Shown here: piece by piece, positions 7,916 to 14,496 of the stretch
Layout: each line of letters begins with the position of its first letter
Numbering within the stretch: the stretch's first letter is position 1
Origin: an uncultured Selenomonas sp.
GTDB taxonomy: Bacteria > Bacillota > Negativicutes > Selenomonadales > Selenomonadaceae
Length of the DNA: 15,644 bases
Reading direction: 5' to 3'
NCBI GenBank assembly: GCA_905373085.1
Contig: CAJPRR010000041.1
Coordinates: 1-15,644 of the forward strand
Made by a program: the position numbers and the translations under genes
Notes under the pieces: model-generated
The model's database searches: none
Told to the model about the DNA's origin: nothing
What the model saw: the letters and a program-made list of their open reading frames with translations, nothing else

Positions 7916-8800
7916 TCACTTCACGACCTGCGTGCCGATGCCCGCCGAGGTGAAGATTTCCAAGATGATGGAGTGGCCGAGCCTGCCGTCGATGATATGC
8001 GTCTTTGCCGCACCCGCATCGAGCGCCCTCAGGCACGCTTCTACCTTCGGGATCATGCCGCCCGTCAAGGTGCCGTCCTCGATATAGCGGCGCGCCTCGG
8101 CTGCCGTGAGCGTCGAAATGAAGGATGATTTGTCCTCGTAATCCTTGTAGACGCCCTCGACGTCCGTCAAGAGCAGGAGCTTTTCCGCCGCAAGCGCACC
8201 CGCGATCTCCGCCGCCACATCATCGGCATTGATGTTGTAGCTCTCGCCGTCCGCACCGACGCCGATCGGCGCGATGACGGGGATGTAGTCGTGCGCGATG
8301 AGATCGCGCAGCAGGCGCGTGTCGATTTTTTCAACCTGGCCGACATAGCCGATGTCCACCTTCCGGCTCTCTTCCCCTTCGTAGACCGTCGCGAGCTTCT
8401 TGTGGGCGTGGATGAGGTTCGCATCCTTGCCTGACAGGCCGACAGCACTGACGCCGCGGCGATTGAGGAGCGTCACGATGTCGGAGTTGATCTTGCCGTC
8501 GAGCACCATCTCGGCGATCTCGACCGTTTCTTCATCCGTCACGCGCAGGCCGCTGATGAACTCCGTCTCCTTGCCTACCTTGCCGAGAAATCCCGTAATC
8601 TCGGGGCCGCCGCCATGCACGATGACGGGCTGTATGCCGACGTACTTCATCAGCGCCACGTCCTGCATGACCTTTTCCTTGAGCTCTTCATTGATCATGG
8701 CGTTGCCGCCGTACTTGATGACGACGGTCTTGCCGTAAAATTCCTGTATATAAGGCAGCGCCTCGACGAGGATCGCCGCCTTGTCGTTTGCCGCAAACAT
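7916..8800 (-). CDS. argB: Acetylglutamate kinase, probably arginine-sensitive
   Basis: A 294-residue amino-acid kinase phosphorylating N-acetylglutamate. The nucleotide and substrate motifs KYGGNAM (from K29) and HGGGPEI (62-68) are clear, as are the typical LSGKD and INADDVAAEIA segments and a C-terminal GGMIPK region. Compared with the roughly 258-residue arginine-insensitive E. coli enzyme it has an N-terminal extension of about 20 residues before the first kinase motif. In this family such an N-terminal helix accompanies hexamer formation and feedback inhibition by arginine. Sensitivity is therefore inferred, and it fits the acetyl-recycling pathway implied by argJ. The gene lies 12 bp after argJ. 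Confidence 0.96.
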   Translation of the reverse strand: MFAANDKAAILVEALPYIQEFYGKTVVIKYGGNAMINEELKEKVMQDVALMKYVGIQPVIVHGGGPEITGFLGKVGKETEFISGLRVTDEETVEIAEMVLDGKINSDIVTLLNRRGVSAVGLSGKDANLIHAHKKLATVYEGEESRKVDIGYVGQVEKIDTRLLRDLIAHDYIPVIAPIGVGADGESYNINADDVAAEIAGALAAEKLLLLTDVEGVYKDYEDKSSFISTLTAAEARRYIEDGTLTGGMIPKVEACLRALDAGAAKTHIIDGRLGHSIILEIFTSAGIGTQVVK

Positions 8801-8812
8801 CGCTTCACCGCC

Positions 8813-10024
8813 TCAGGTATGGTACTCGCCGTTGATCTTCACATACTCATAGGAAAAGTCGCACGTCCAGACCGTCGCTTCGGCATTGCCCAAGCCCATC
8901 TCGACGTCGATGACGATGTCATGCTGCCCCATGACCTTGCGCAAGGCGTCTGCATCGCAGGAAGCGCCCGTGCCGTTCGCATAGACGGGAATGCCGCCGA
9001 ACTTCACGACGGTTTTCTCGGGCGTCATGGGCACGCCCGCATAGCCGACGGCGCAGATGACGCGCCCCCAGTTCGGATCTTCACCGAAGAACGCCGTCTT
9101 GACGAGCGGCGACTTCGCGACGCTCATCGCGACCTGCTTCGCCGCATCGAAGGACTCCGCGCCCGTCACATGCACGGTCAGGAACTTCGTCGCGCCCTCG
9201 CCGTCCGCCGCAATGCGCTCGGAAAGCCCCGTGCAGATCTCCTTGAGCGTCCGATAGAAAATTTCGTAGTCGGCGTTCTTCTCCGTGATCTTCGCGTTGC
9301 CCGCCGCACCGTTCGCAAGCACCGTCACCATATCGTTCGTGCTCATGTCGCCGTCGACCGAGATCATGTTGAACGTGACCTCGGTGATCTCGGAAAGCGC
9401 CTGCTGCAGGAGCTTGCTCTCAATCGCCGCATCCGTCGTGATGAAAGAGAGCATCGTCGCCATATTCGGCTGGATCATGCCCGAGCCTTTGGCAATCGCG
9501 CCGAAACGCACCTTCCTGCCGCCGATTTCGACCTCCGTCGAACATGCCTTGGAATATGTGTCCGTCGTGATGATGGCATTGCCCGCATCGACGCTGCCTT
9601 CCGTGGAAAGGCTTGCCACAGCATCCTTGACGCCCTGCTCCAGCTTGTCCATCGGCAGATTCACGCCGATGACGCCCGTCGAGGCAACGAGGACGTCATC
9701 CGCCGCACAGCCGAGCGCCTTCGCTGCAATCTCCGCCGTATGCTTTGCATCCTTCATGCCCTGCTCGCCCGTGCAGGCGTTCGCACAGCCCGCATTGGCC
9801 ACGATGGCGCGCGCTTTTCCGTCCTCGACCGCCGCTTTGGAAACGTAGACGGGCGCCGCCGCCACGGCATTCTGCGTGAAGACGCCCGCGACGGACGCTT
9901 CCGTCTCCGAATAGATCACGGCGACGTCGAGGTTGCCGCTCTTCTTTATACCGGCCTTGACGCCCGCCGCCTTGAATCCCTTGGGAAATGTCACGCCTTT
10001 TTTTGCTGCTGTATCAGAAAACAT
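8813..10024 (-). CDS. argJ: Glutamate N-acetyltransferase / ornithine acetyltransferase
   Basis: A 403-residue self-cleaving N-terminal-nucleophile enzyme that moves the acetyl group from N-acetylornithine to glutamate, closing the cyclic arginine pathway. The autoprocessing motif KGSGMIQPNMATML places the cleavage between Ala189 and the nucleophile Thr190; STGVIG (115-120) supplies the oxyanion hole. The N-terminus (FPKGFKAAG) and the late FFGEDPNWGR and DFSYEYVKINGEYHT segments are family hallmarks. An AGGAGGG site lies 8 nt before the ATG, 18 bp after argC. Some members also use acetyl-CoA (N-acetylglutamate synthase activity). No argA is present in the window, so a bifunctional enzyme is plausible but unproven. 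Confidence 0.97.
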   Translation of the reverse strand: MFSDTAAKKGVTFPKGFKAAGVKAGIKKSGNLDVAVIYSETEASVAGVFTQNAVAAAPVYVSKAAVEDGKARAIVANAGCANACTGEQGMKDAKHTAEIAAKALGCAADDVLVASTGVIGVNLPMDKLEQGVKDAVASLSTEGSVDAGNAIITTDTYSKACSTEVEIGGRKVRFGAIAKGSGMIQPNMATMLSFITTDAAIESKLLQQALSEITEVTFNMISVDGDMSTNDMVTVLANGAAGNAKITEKNADYEIFYRTLKEICTGLSERIAADGEGATKFLTVHVTGAESFDAAKQVAMSVAKSPLVKTAFFGEDPNWGRVICAVGYAGVPMTPEKTVVKFGGIPVYANGTGASCDADALRKVMGQHDIVIDVEMGLGNAEATVWTCDFSYEYVKINGEYHT

Positions 10025-10042
10025 GTTGTATACCCTCCTGCA

Positions 10043-11077
10043 TTACGGATAAACTGCGATATGACCAAGCCCGAGCTTCTCATCGAAGCCGCAGGCGATG
10101 TTGAAGTTCTGCACGGCCTGTCCCGCCGCCCCCTTGACGAGGTTGTCGATGGCGGAAAGGACGACGACGCGACGCGTCCTCTCGTCGATGTGCCAGCCGA
10201 TGTCGCAGAAGTTCGAGCCGCGCACCGCCTTCGTCGCCGGATAGCCGCCGCGTCCGAGAAGCCGCACGAAGTATTCCTCGCCGTACATCGTTTCGTATGC
10301 TGCATCGACCATCTCCGGCTCAATGCCTTCTTTCAGCCGCGCGTAGCATGTCGCAAGGATGCCGCGCGACATGGGCACGAGGTGCGGCGTGAAGGACAGG
10401 ATGCACGGCTCGCCCGAAAGCTCCGTCATCACCTGCTCGATCTCAGGCGTATGGCGATGCGTGGCGACGCCGTACGCCTTGAAGCTGTCGTAAAGCTCGG
10501 GCAGGAGATTCGCCTGCTTCGCTGAGCGTCCCGCGCCCGATACACCGGACTTCGCGTCGACGACGATGCTCGCCATGTCGACGAGTCGGCTCTTGGCGAG
10601 AGGTGCGAGCGCAAGGATGCTCGCCGTCGTGTAGCAGCCCGCGTTGCCAATGATCTTCGCGCCGCGAATCGCCTCGCGATTGAGCTCCGCCAGACCGTAG
10701 ACGCGCTCGGCGTCCTTGTGTGTATGCTTGACTTTGTACCACGCTTCATAGACCGCTGTGTCAGCGAAGCGATAGTCCGCGCCGAGATCGATGATGCGCG
10801 TCTTCTCGGCTTCGAGCGCCTTGCCCGCCGCCATCGCATGACCGTGCGGCAGGCCGATGAAAACGAAGTCGCTGTCCCTGCCGATACGCTCAATATCTTT
10901 CATGCTCTCAAGCTCTTCATCGTAAATGCCGCGAAGATGCGGATAGATGCTCGAAATCTTTTCCCCCGTATGGCTCTCCGACGTGATGTGCACGACATCC
11001 GCCTGCGGATGCTCGTAAAGAAGCCGCAGAAGCTCCGCCCCCGCGTAGCCTGTAGCTCCGATAATGCTCACTCTCAT
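10043..11077 (-). CDS. argC: N-acetyl-gamma-glutamyl-phosphate reductase
   Basis: A 344-residue NADPH-dependent reductase making N-acetylglutamate semialdehyde. The N-terminal dinucleotide loop is GATGYAGAE (7-15), the catalytic cysteine is C148 in GNAGCYTT, and SGVSGAGR, FTPHLVPMSRG and GSNFCDIGWHID are further signatures. The length is normal for the bacterial type-1 enzyme. It is the first gene of the arg cluster, about 41 nt downstream of the predicted transcription start. The ribosome site (AAGGGGCGG region) is less ideal than those of argJ or argG. Regulation by an arginine repressor is indicated by the operator-like boxes at 11119-11152. Confidence 0.96.
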   Translation of the reverse strand: MRVSIIGATGYAGAELLRLLYEHPQADVVHITSESHTGEKISSIYPHLRGIYDEELESMKDIERIGRDSDFVFIGLPHGHAMAAGKALEAEKTRIIDLGADYRFADTAVYEAWYKVKHTHKDAERVYGLAELNREAIRGAKIIGNAGCYTTASILALAPLAKSRLVDMASIVVDAKSGVSGAGRSAKQANLLPELYDSFKAYGVATHRHTPEIEQVMTELSGEPCILSFTPHLVPMSRGILATCYARLKEGIEPEMVDAAYETMYGEEYFVRLLGRGGYPATKAVRGSNFCDIGWHIDERTRRVVVLSAIDNLVKGAAGQAVQNFNIACGFDEKLGLGHIAVYP

Positions 11078-11118
11078 GTGCTCGACCGCCCCTTCCCGAA
11101 TTCCTTTGCCGAATGATG

Positions 11119-11152
11119 TTTATAATTATACATTTTATCGAATAATTATGCA
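11119..11152 (-). promoter_or_regulatory. Tandem ARG boxes (ArgR/AhrC operator) on the argC promoter
   Basis: Two AT-rich palindromes lie 20 bp apart start to start on the minus strand: TGCATAATTATTCG (11152-11139) and TGTATAATTATAAA (11132-11119). Against the known ARG-box core TGAAT-WWWW-ATTCA the first matches 12 of 14 and the second 11 of 14. ArgR hexamers bind paired 18-bp boxes separated by 2-3 bp in known systems, which fits this spacing. Box 1 covers the -35 and box 2 covers the -10, so binding would block RNA polymerase. No argR gene is in the window. Confidence 0.7.
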
Positions 11153-11153
11153 A
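11125..11153 (-). promoter_or_regulatory. Promoter of the argCJBDFGH operon
   Basis: TTGCAT (11153-11148) and TATAAT (11130-11125) are 17 bp apart on the minus strand. The start of transcription would be near 11118, giving a leader of about 41 nt to the argC ATG. No other good promoter was seen between the arg genes, so the seven genes are probably one transcript of about 8 kb. Confidence 0.8.
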
Positions 11154-11236
11154 TAGGTTTGGGGAATTTACTATGAAAGTCCAAGAAGTCAAGCCCGAAG
11201 GGTGCAGACTGATTGGCGAACTTTCATTAAGAGCGG

Positions 11237-11268
11237 CGCACAATGTCCACAAAGTGGACGTTTGTGCG
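11237..11268. repeat. Long hairpin between argC promoter and DUF2442 gene
   Basis: CGCACAATGTCCAC (11237-11250) and GTGGACGTTTGTGCG (11254-11268) pair over 13 positions, with one internal irregularity, around an AAA loop. The inner part GTCCAC-AAA-GTGGAC is perfect. Neither strand has a T-tract after it. Its right arm contains part of the 19-nt sequence 11259-11277 that recurs with one mismatch at 1037-1055. It may separate the divergently transcribed arg and DUF2442 units, or be a repeat element. Confidence 0.5.
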
Positions 11269-11336
11269 TATAGTTTATCTTCTAAAACAAATTGTATGAT
11301 TGCTGTTTTTGCGAAATGTATTCCAAAAAAGGACAG

Positions 11337-11372
11337 TATAATTTATAATAAAGACGAACATATTTTAAGGAG
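11337..11372 (+). promoter_or_regulatory. Probable -10 elements and ribosome site of the DUF2442 gene
   Basis: Two TATAAT hexamers occur at 11337-11342 and 11344-11349. Neither has a convincing -35 at 16-18 bp (TTCCAA at 11321-11326 is the best for the second). A strong AAGGAG ribosome site is at 11367-11372, 8 nt before the ATG at 11381, and fixes that start. Confidence 0.45.
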
Positions 11373-11380
11373 TCATCTTT

Positions 11381-11623
11381 ATGTTGCAACCCAAAGTTAC
11401 GGCAGTAAAACCGTTGCCTGATTACAAGCTGCTTTTGGATTTTGAAACGGGCGAGAAAAAGATTTTTGACGTCGGACCATACATCCAAGGAGATTGGTAT
11501 GGCAAACTGCGCGACATATCGGTATTTCATACCGTACATATCGCCGGACATACCGTTGCGTGGGCCGATGGACAGGACATCGCGCCGCATGAGCTTTATG
11601 ACGATTCCGTGCCTGCCAGCTGA
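11381..11623 (+). CDS. DUF2442 domain protein
   Basis: A small protein of 80 residues with the pattern of the DUF2442 family. An opening strand (KVTAVKPLPDYKLLLDF) is followed by a turn and G24-EKKIFDV. Near the C-terminus comes a V-x-W-x-DG-x-DI-x-P-x-x-LY motif spanning residues 59-73. DUF2442 proteins are small globular proteins of unproven biochemical role; many sit beside a DUF4160 protein in gene pairs that resemble toxin-antitoxin modules. Here no DUF4160 partner is visible upstream; that space holds the hairpin at 11237-11268 and the arg control region. The gene has an excellent AAGGAG site and lies 40 bp before the glycosyltransferase gene on the same strand, so the two may share a transcript. 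Function remains unknown. Confidence 0.85.
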   Translation: MLQPKVTAVKPLPDYKLLLDFETGEKKIFDVGPYIQGDWYGKLRDISVFHTVHIAGHTVAWADGQDIAPHELYDDSVPAS

Positions 11624-11663
11624 GTGCATTCAAAAACCATCAAAGGAGGACGCTTTTGCCATC

Positions 11664-12413
11664 ATGAAGAAAATCAAGCGGCTCTTGCGCTTTTCCCTCT
11701 TTCTCCTCACCGTCTTCTGTCTCGCCTTCCTCGTCACGGGCAGTGCGGCGATCTTTCGTCCCGCGTTCTTCGACTCCTTGCCGAAGATGCAGGAAGCTCG
11801 CCGCCTCATCTTTCTGCGTGATGCAGTCGCTGAGCGAGTGCGTCAGCGCGAGCACTATGTAAGGATTGCCGAAATGCCCGACTCGCTCCTCGACGCCGTC
11901 GTCGCCGTCGAGGACAGCCGCTTCTACTCGCATCACGGCTTCGATCCCGAAGCGATCGCACGCGCTACGCTCGTCAATCTGCAATACGGACGCATCGAGG
12001 AAGGCGCGAGCACGATCACACAGCAGCTGGCCAAAAACCTCTTCCTGTCCGACGAGCAGTCCCTCGACCGCAAGCTGGAAGAAGCGCTGCTTTCGCTCGA
12101 TCTTGAGATGCACTACTCCAAGGATGAGATTCTGGAGCTGTATCTCAACACGATCTACTTCGGCTCAGGCTTCTACGGCATACACGAGGCTTCTGTCGGC
12201 TACTTCGGCAGAGAGCCGCAGGAGCTTGACCTGCCCGAAACCTCGATGCTCGCAGGCATCCCCAATGCGCCTTCCGTCTATTCGCCCTACGTCGACTTCA
12301 TGCTCGCGAAGAAGCGGCAGATCATCGTACTCGACGCCATGGTGCGGACGGGCTGCATCACGGAATCCGTCGCGGAATCCGCCAAGATCAAGCCGCTCTA
12401 TTTCGCACATTGA
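11664..12413 (+). CDS. Monofunctional peptidoglycan glycosyltransferase (GT51), membrane-anchored
   Basis: A 249-residue enzyme that polymerises lipid II into glycan strands at the outer face of the cytoplasmic membrane. Residues 9-29 form the single membrane anchor. The GT51 motifs follow in order: VEDSRFYSHHG (82-92, catalytic Glu83), GASTITQQLAKN (114-125), RKLEE (136-140) and KDEILELYLNTIYFG (153-167). There is no transpeptidase domain, so it is an MtgA-like protein rather than a class A PBP. I take the ATG at 11664, just before the basic residues and anchor. The strong AAAGGAGG (11642-11649) is 14 nt away, unusually far. A TTG-CCA-TCA-TGA minicistron starting 6 nt after that site ends over the ATG, so re-initiation is conceivable. 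The 3' end overlaps the opposing YbaN-like gene by 16 bp. Confidence 0.94.
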   Translation: MKKIKRLLRFSLFLLTVFCLAFLVTGSAAIFRPAFFDSLPKMQEARRLIFLRDAVAERVRQREHYVRIAEMPDSLLDAVVAVEDSRFYSHHGFDPEAIARATLVNLQYGRIEEGASTITQQLAKNLFLSDEQSLDRKLEEALLSLDLEMHYSKDEILELYLNTIYFGSGFYGIHEASVGYFGREPQELDLPETSMLAGIPNAPSVYSPYVDFMLAKKRQIIVLDAMVRTGCITESVAESAKIKPLYFAH

Positions 12414-12814
12414 TCAATAGGAGACTTCTCACGTTTCCTCGTCTTGACGAAAAAGAGCATCGCAACGCACTGCAGGAGCCACGTGCCGCCGAGCATCATC
12501 AAGCCCATGCGGTTGTCCGAAAGGAAGCAGCCGCTGACGCTCATGACGCCCGTCACAAGCGCCATAGTCTTGAGCTTCGCCTGCCACGTCATGCCATTGC
12601 CGTCGTTGAACGGGACGACGTATTTCTGATATAATTTGGTGGCGGCAAACCACCGATGGAGATGTTCTGAACTCTTGGCAAAGCAGAACGCCGCCAAAAG
12701 ATAGAACGGCACCGTCGGCAACAGCGGCAAAACGATGCCCGCCGTGCCCAAGGCGAGGGCGGTCATGCCGACGCTGAGCCAAAGATAGCGCATCAAGCGA
12801 TTTTTTGAAATCAT
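12398..12814 (-). CDS. YbaN/DUF454 family inner-membrane protein
   Basis: A protein of 138 residues, close to the usual size of the DUF454 (YbaN) family. It shows the family's signature LPLLPTVPFYLLAAFCFAKSS (from residue 29), in which a hydrophobic hairpin leads to the invariant-looking H-x-W region (HLHRWF, 51-56). Hydrophobic segments lie at about 9-29, 30-46, 82-98 and 104-123. I start it at the ATG at 12814-12812, which has AAAGGAAG about 5 nt upstream, instead of an in-frame ATG 16 codons earlier that lacks a ribosome site. The function of the family is not established. The gene converges on the glycosyltransferase and shares 16 bp with its end. A short dyad (12843-12862, GTGCAG/CTGCAC) lies upstream; I see no strong promoter. 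Confidence 0.9.
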   Translation of the reverse strand: MISKNRLMRYLWLSVGMTALALGTAGIVLPLLPTVPFYLLAAFCFAKSSEHLHRWFAATKLYQKYVVPFNDGNGMTWQAKLKTMALVTGVMSVSGCFLSDNRMGLMMLGGTWLLQCVAMLFFVKTRKREKSPIDQCAK

Positions 12815-12878
12815 CCGATCTTCCTTTCTGTCCGTATTGTCCGTGCAGGTTTTCAACTGCACCCCGCCGCATAAAGAA

Positions 12879-12918
12879 GGGGCTGCCGCACAAGTCTGAT
12901 CGGCTTATGCGCAGCCCC
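12879..12918 (-). terminator. Terminator of the dapA-exported protein unit
   Basis: GGGGCTGC (12879-12886) pairs with GCAGCCCC (12911-12918); GCA/TGC extends the stem past a bulged C. The minus strand continues with CTTCTTTAT, a mixed T-rich tail. It lies 14 bp beyond the stop codon of the gene ending at 12932. Confidence 0.7.
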
Positions 12919-12931
12919 CTTTCCTTTCCCT

Positions 12932-13480
12932 TTATTTCTTTGCCTGCTCATTGGCGGAACGCTCGAAGTTCTTGTAGAACTGCTCCGACAGAGCCTTGTA
13001 GGTTTCCATATTCGCTTTCTGGCTTCTGTTCGCTACGATCTGATATGTGTAGAGAAGCTCGTTCGTGCCCGAGCGGTAGATATCGTAGAAAAAGACGATG
13101 CGGCTGTTGTTCGCGACCGTCAGGACGACATAGGCGTCAGCATCGGCGGCCACATTTTCCTTGTAGACCTTCGCGGCCTGACGGCGGTCGAGCGACTTGA
13201 TGTCAACGCCCGTATTCTTCTGAATGTCGGCGGCAACCATATCATAGGAAAGCACATAGCTTCTCGCCACGTTGCTTGCCTCGTACATCGAAGCGAGCAG
13301 CTCTTCCTTCGTCGGGGCGTCCTTCGTCGGCGTGTAGAGCGGCGCCGCGAGCGCAAGACGCTTGACGCTGACAATATCGGCGCCCTCCGGGATCGTGACC
13401 TTGTCGGCATTAGCAAAAGCGACCTGCATGCCGAACACGGTCAGGCAGACGAAAAGCATGACTTGGACAATCTTCTTCAT
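12932..13480 (-). CDS. Small exported protein of unknown function
   Basis: A protein of 182 residues with a clear signal peptide: KK at 2-3, a hydrophobic core at 4-20, and AFA|NA cleavage after residue 23. There is no lipobox cysteine at the cleavage site (Cys12 lies inside the core), so it is probably soluble in the periplasm. The mature part alternates helices and strands: IVSVKRLALAAPLY (37-50), a helical stretch at 57-90, then DRRQAAKVYKENVAADADAYVVL (98-120) and FFYDIYRSGTNELLYTYQ (130-147). A strand, a helix with 'LDRxxAxxVY', and 'ADAYVVLTV' recall periplasmic TolB/CsgG-like or GNA1162-like domains, but I cannot claim membership. The ATG at 13480-13478 follows AAGGAGG at ideal distance; an upstream ATG would spoil the signal peptide. 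It starts 37 bp after dapA and precedes a terminator, so it is probably cotranscribed with dapA. Confidence 0.82.
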   Translation of the reverse strand: MKKIVQVMLFVCLTVFGMQVAFANADKVTIPEGADIVSVKRLALAAPLYTPTKDAPTKEELLASMYEASNVARSYVLSYDMVAADIQKNTGVDIKSLDRRQAAKVYKENVAADADAYVVLTVANNSRIVFFYDIYRSGTNELLYTYQIVANRSQKANMETYKALSEQFYKNFERSANEQAKK

Positions 13481-13517
13481 TGAATCTTCCTCCTTGACTC
13501 TTTCAAACAGCATGAAG

Positions 13518-14405
13518 TCACTGCAAAAGGCCGTGACTCCTAAGCGCCTTTTTCAACGGTTCCAGATGCTCATGCTCCAACTCGGAAAGCGGCATGCGCA
13601 AGTGTCCCGTCCTGTAGCCCATGAGACGCATCGCCGTCTTGACGGGAATCGGATTGACCTCGGAGAAGAGCGCCTCGATCAGATCCATGTAGTCAATCTG
13701 GATCTCCGCCGCTTCCTCAACCTTTCCCTCGAAGTACAGGCGGCACATGTCGTGCGTAGCCTTCGGCGCGACGTTGGAAAGGACGGAGATGACGCCCTTG
13801 CCGCCGACGGAGAGGATCGGCACGATCTCATCGTCGTTGCCCGAATAGACGTTGAGCGAATCGCCGCAAATTTTGCGGATGCGCGCCACCGCCGCGAGGT
13901 TGCCGCTCGCTTCCTTCGTCGCGTTGATGCGCGGATGCTCGGCCAGGCGGGCATACGTCGCGGGCAGAATGTTGACGCCCGTGCGCGACGGCACGTTGTA
14001 GACGATGCTCGGGATATTGACGTTGTCGGCGATCTTCGAGAAATGCTTGACGAGACCCCCCTGCGTGCACTTGTTGTAGTACGGCGTCACGAGCAGGAGA
14101 CCGTCCGCGCCCGCCTTCTCCGCATACTGCGAGAGCTGGATCGCGTAGTTCGTATCGTTCGATCCCGTGCCGGCGATGACGGGGATGCGCCCGCCGACCG
14201 TCTCGACGACAAACTTGATGGCCGCTTTGTGCTCGGCATCGCTCATGGCCGCCGCCTCGCCCGTCGTTCCTGTGACGACGATGGCGTCCGTGCCGCCCGC
14301 AATCTGATCTTCGATGATGCGGCCGAATTCCTCGAAGTTCACGCCATCTTCCGTAAAGGGAGTGATGATGGCGACGCCCGCACCGGTAAAGATTGGTTCT
14401 TTCAT
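13518..14405 (-). CDS. dapA: 4-hydroxy-tetrahydrodipicolinate synthase
   Basis: A 295-residue class-I aldolase-type enzyme condensing pyruvate with aspartate semialdehyde, the first step of the diaminopimelate/lysine branch. The Schiff-base lysine is K164 in NATKEASGN. Tyr136 in IVYNVPSRTG and the GTTGEAA loop (46-52) form the proton relay, and R141 binds the substrate carboxylate. The start at 14405 follows AAGGGGG with about 8-nt spacing; an in-frame ATG 17 codons upstream has no ribosome site and lies near the predicted transcription start. The length is typical. It has a good promoter overlapping the end of the M16C peptidase gene. DapA enzymes are often lysine-inhibited; that cannot be settled here. 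Confidence 0.96.
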   Translation of the reverse strand: MKEPIFTGAGVAIITPFTEDGVNFEEFGRIIEDQIAGGTDAIVVTGTTGEAAAMSDAEHKAAIKFVVETVGGRIPVIAGTGSNDTNYAIQLSQYAEKAGADGLLLVTPYYNKCTQGGLVKHFSKIADNVNIPSIVYNVPSRTGVNILPATYARLAEHPRINATKEASGNLAAVARIRKICGDSLNVYSGNDDEIVPILSVGGKGVISVLSNVAPKATHDMCRLYFEGKVEEAAEIQIDYMDLIEALFSEVNPIPVKTAMRLMGYRTGHLRMPLSELEHEHLEPLKKALRSHGLLQ

Positions 14406-14433
14406 TCCGAAGTCCCCCTTGATTCCTTCATTT

Positions 14434-14467
14434 GGAGAAAAACGCCGACGTGGCAACGTTTCTCTCC
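14434..14467 (-). promoter_or_regulatory. Dyad symmetry at the dapA transcription start
   Basis: GGAGAAAAACG (14434-14444) and CGTTTCTCTCC (14457-14467) are inverted repeats with one mismatch, separated by 12 bp holding a smaller GCC-GACGT-GGC dyad. It lies directly downstream of the dapA -10 and about 26-60 bp past the M16C stop codon. It may be an operator, a 5' stem-loop of the dapA mRNA, or a terminator of the peptidase gene (the minus strand has GTTTTT after the inner stem). Confidence 0.45.
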
Positions 14468-14496
14468 ATTATTGCATGACGAGGGGATAAAGTCAA
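14468..14496 (-). promoter_or_regulatory. Promoter of dapA
   Basis: TTGACT (14496-14491) and AATAAT (14473-14468) are 17 bp apart on the minus strand, and the -10 is preceded by TGC, making it an extended -10. The -35 contains the TGA stop codon of the upstream peptidase gene. Transcription would begin near 14461. Confidence 0.75.

Noticed and set aside
6684..8036. A longer 450-residue version of ArgD
   Set aside because: The extra 49 residues come from within argB in another frame and do not resemble aminotransferases; the ATG at 7889 has a ribosome site and gives the normal length.
8615..10525. A 636-codon open frame on the plus strand opposite argB, argJ and argC
   Set aside because: It crosses three real genes and their gaps, is rich in Arg, Asp and His like other antisense shadows here, and lacks recognisable motifs.
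11173..11421. An 82-codon plus-strand frame starting MKVQEVKPEG before the DUF2442 gene
   Set aside because: There is no good ribosome site. The frame runs through the hairpin and the promoter/ribosome-site region of the DUF2442 gene and overlaps its start. The first eight residues vaguely resemble a DUF2442 start, but the rest does not.
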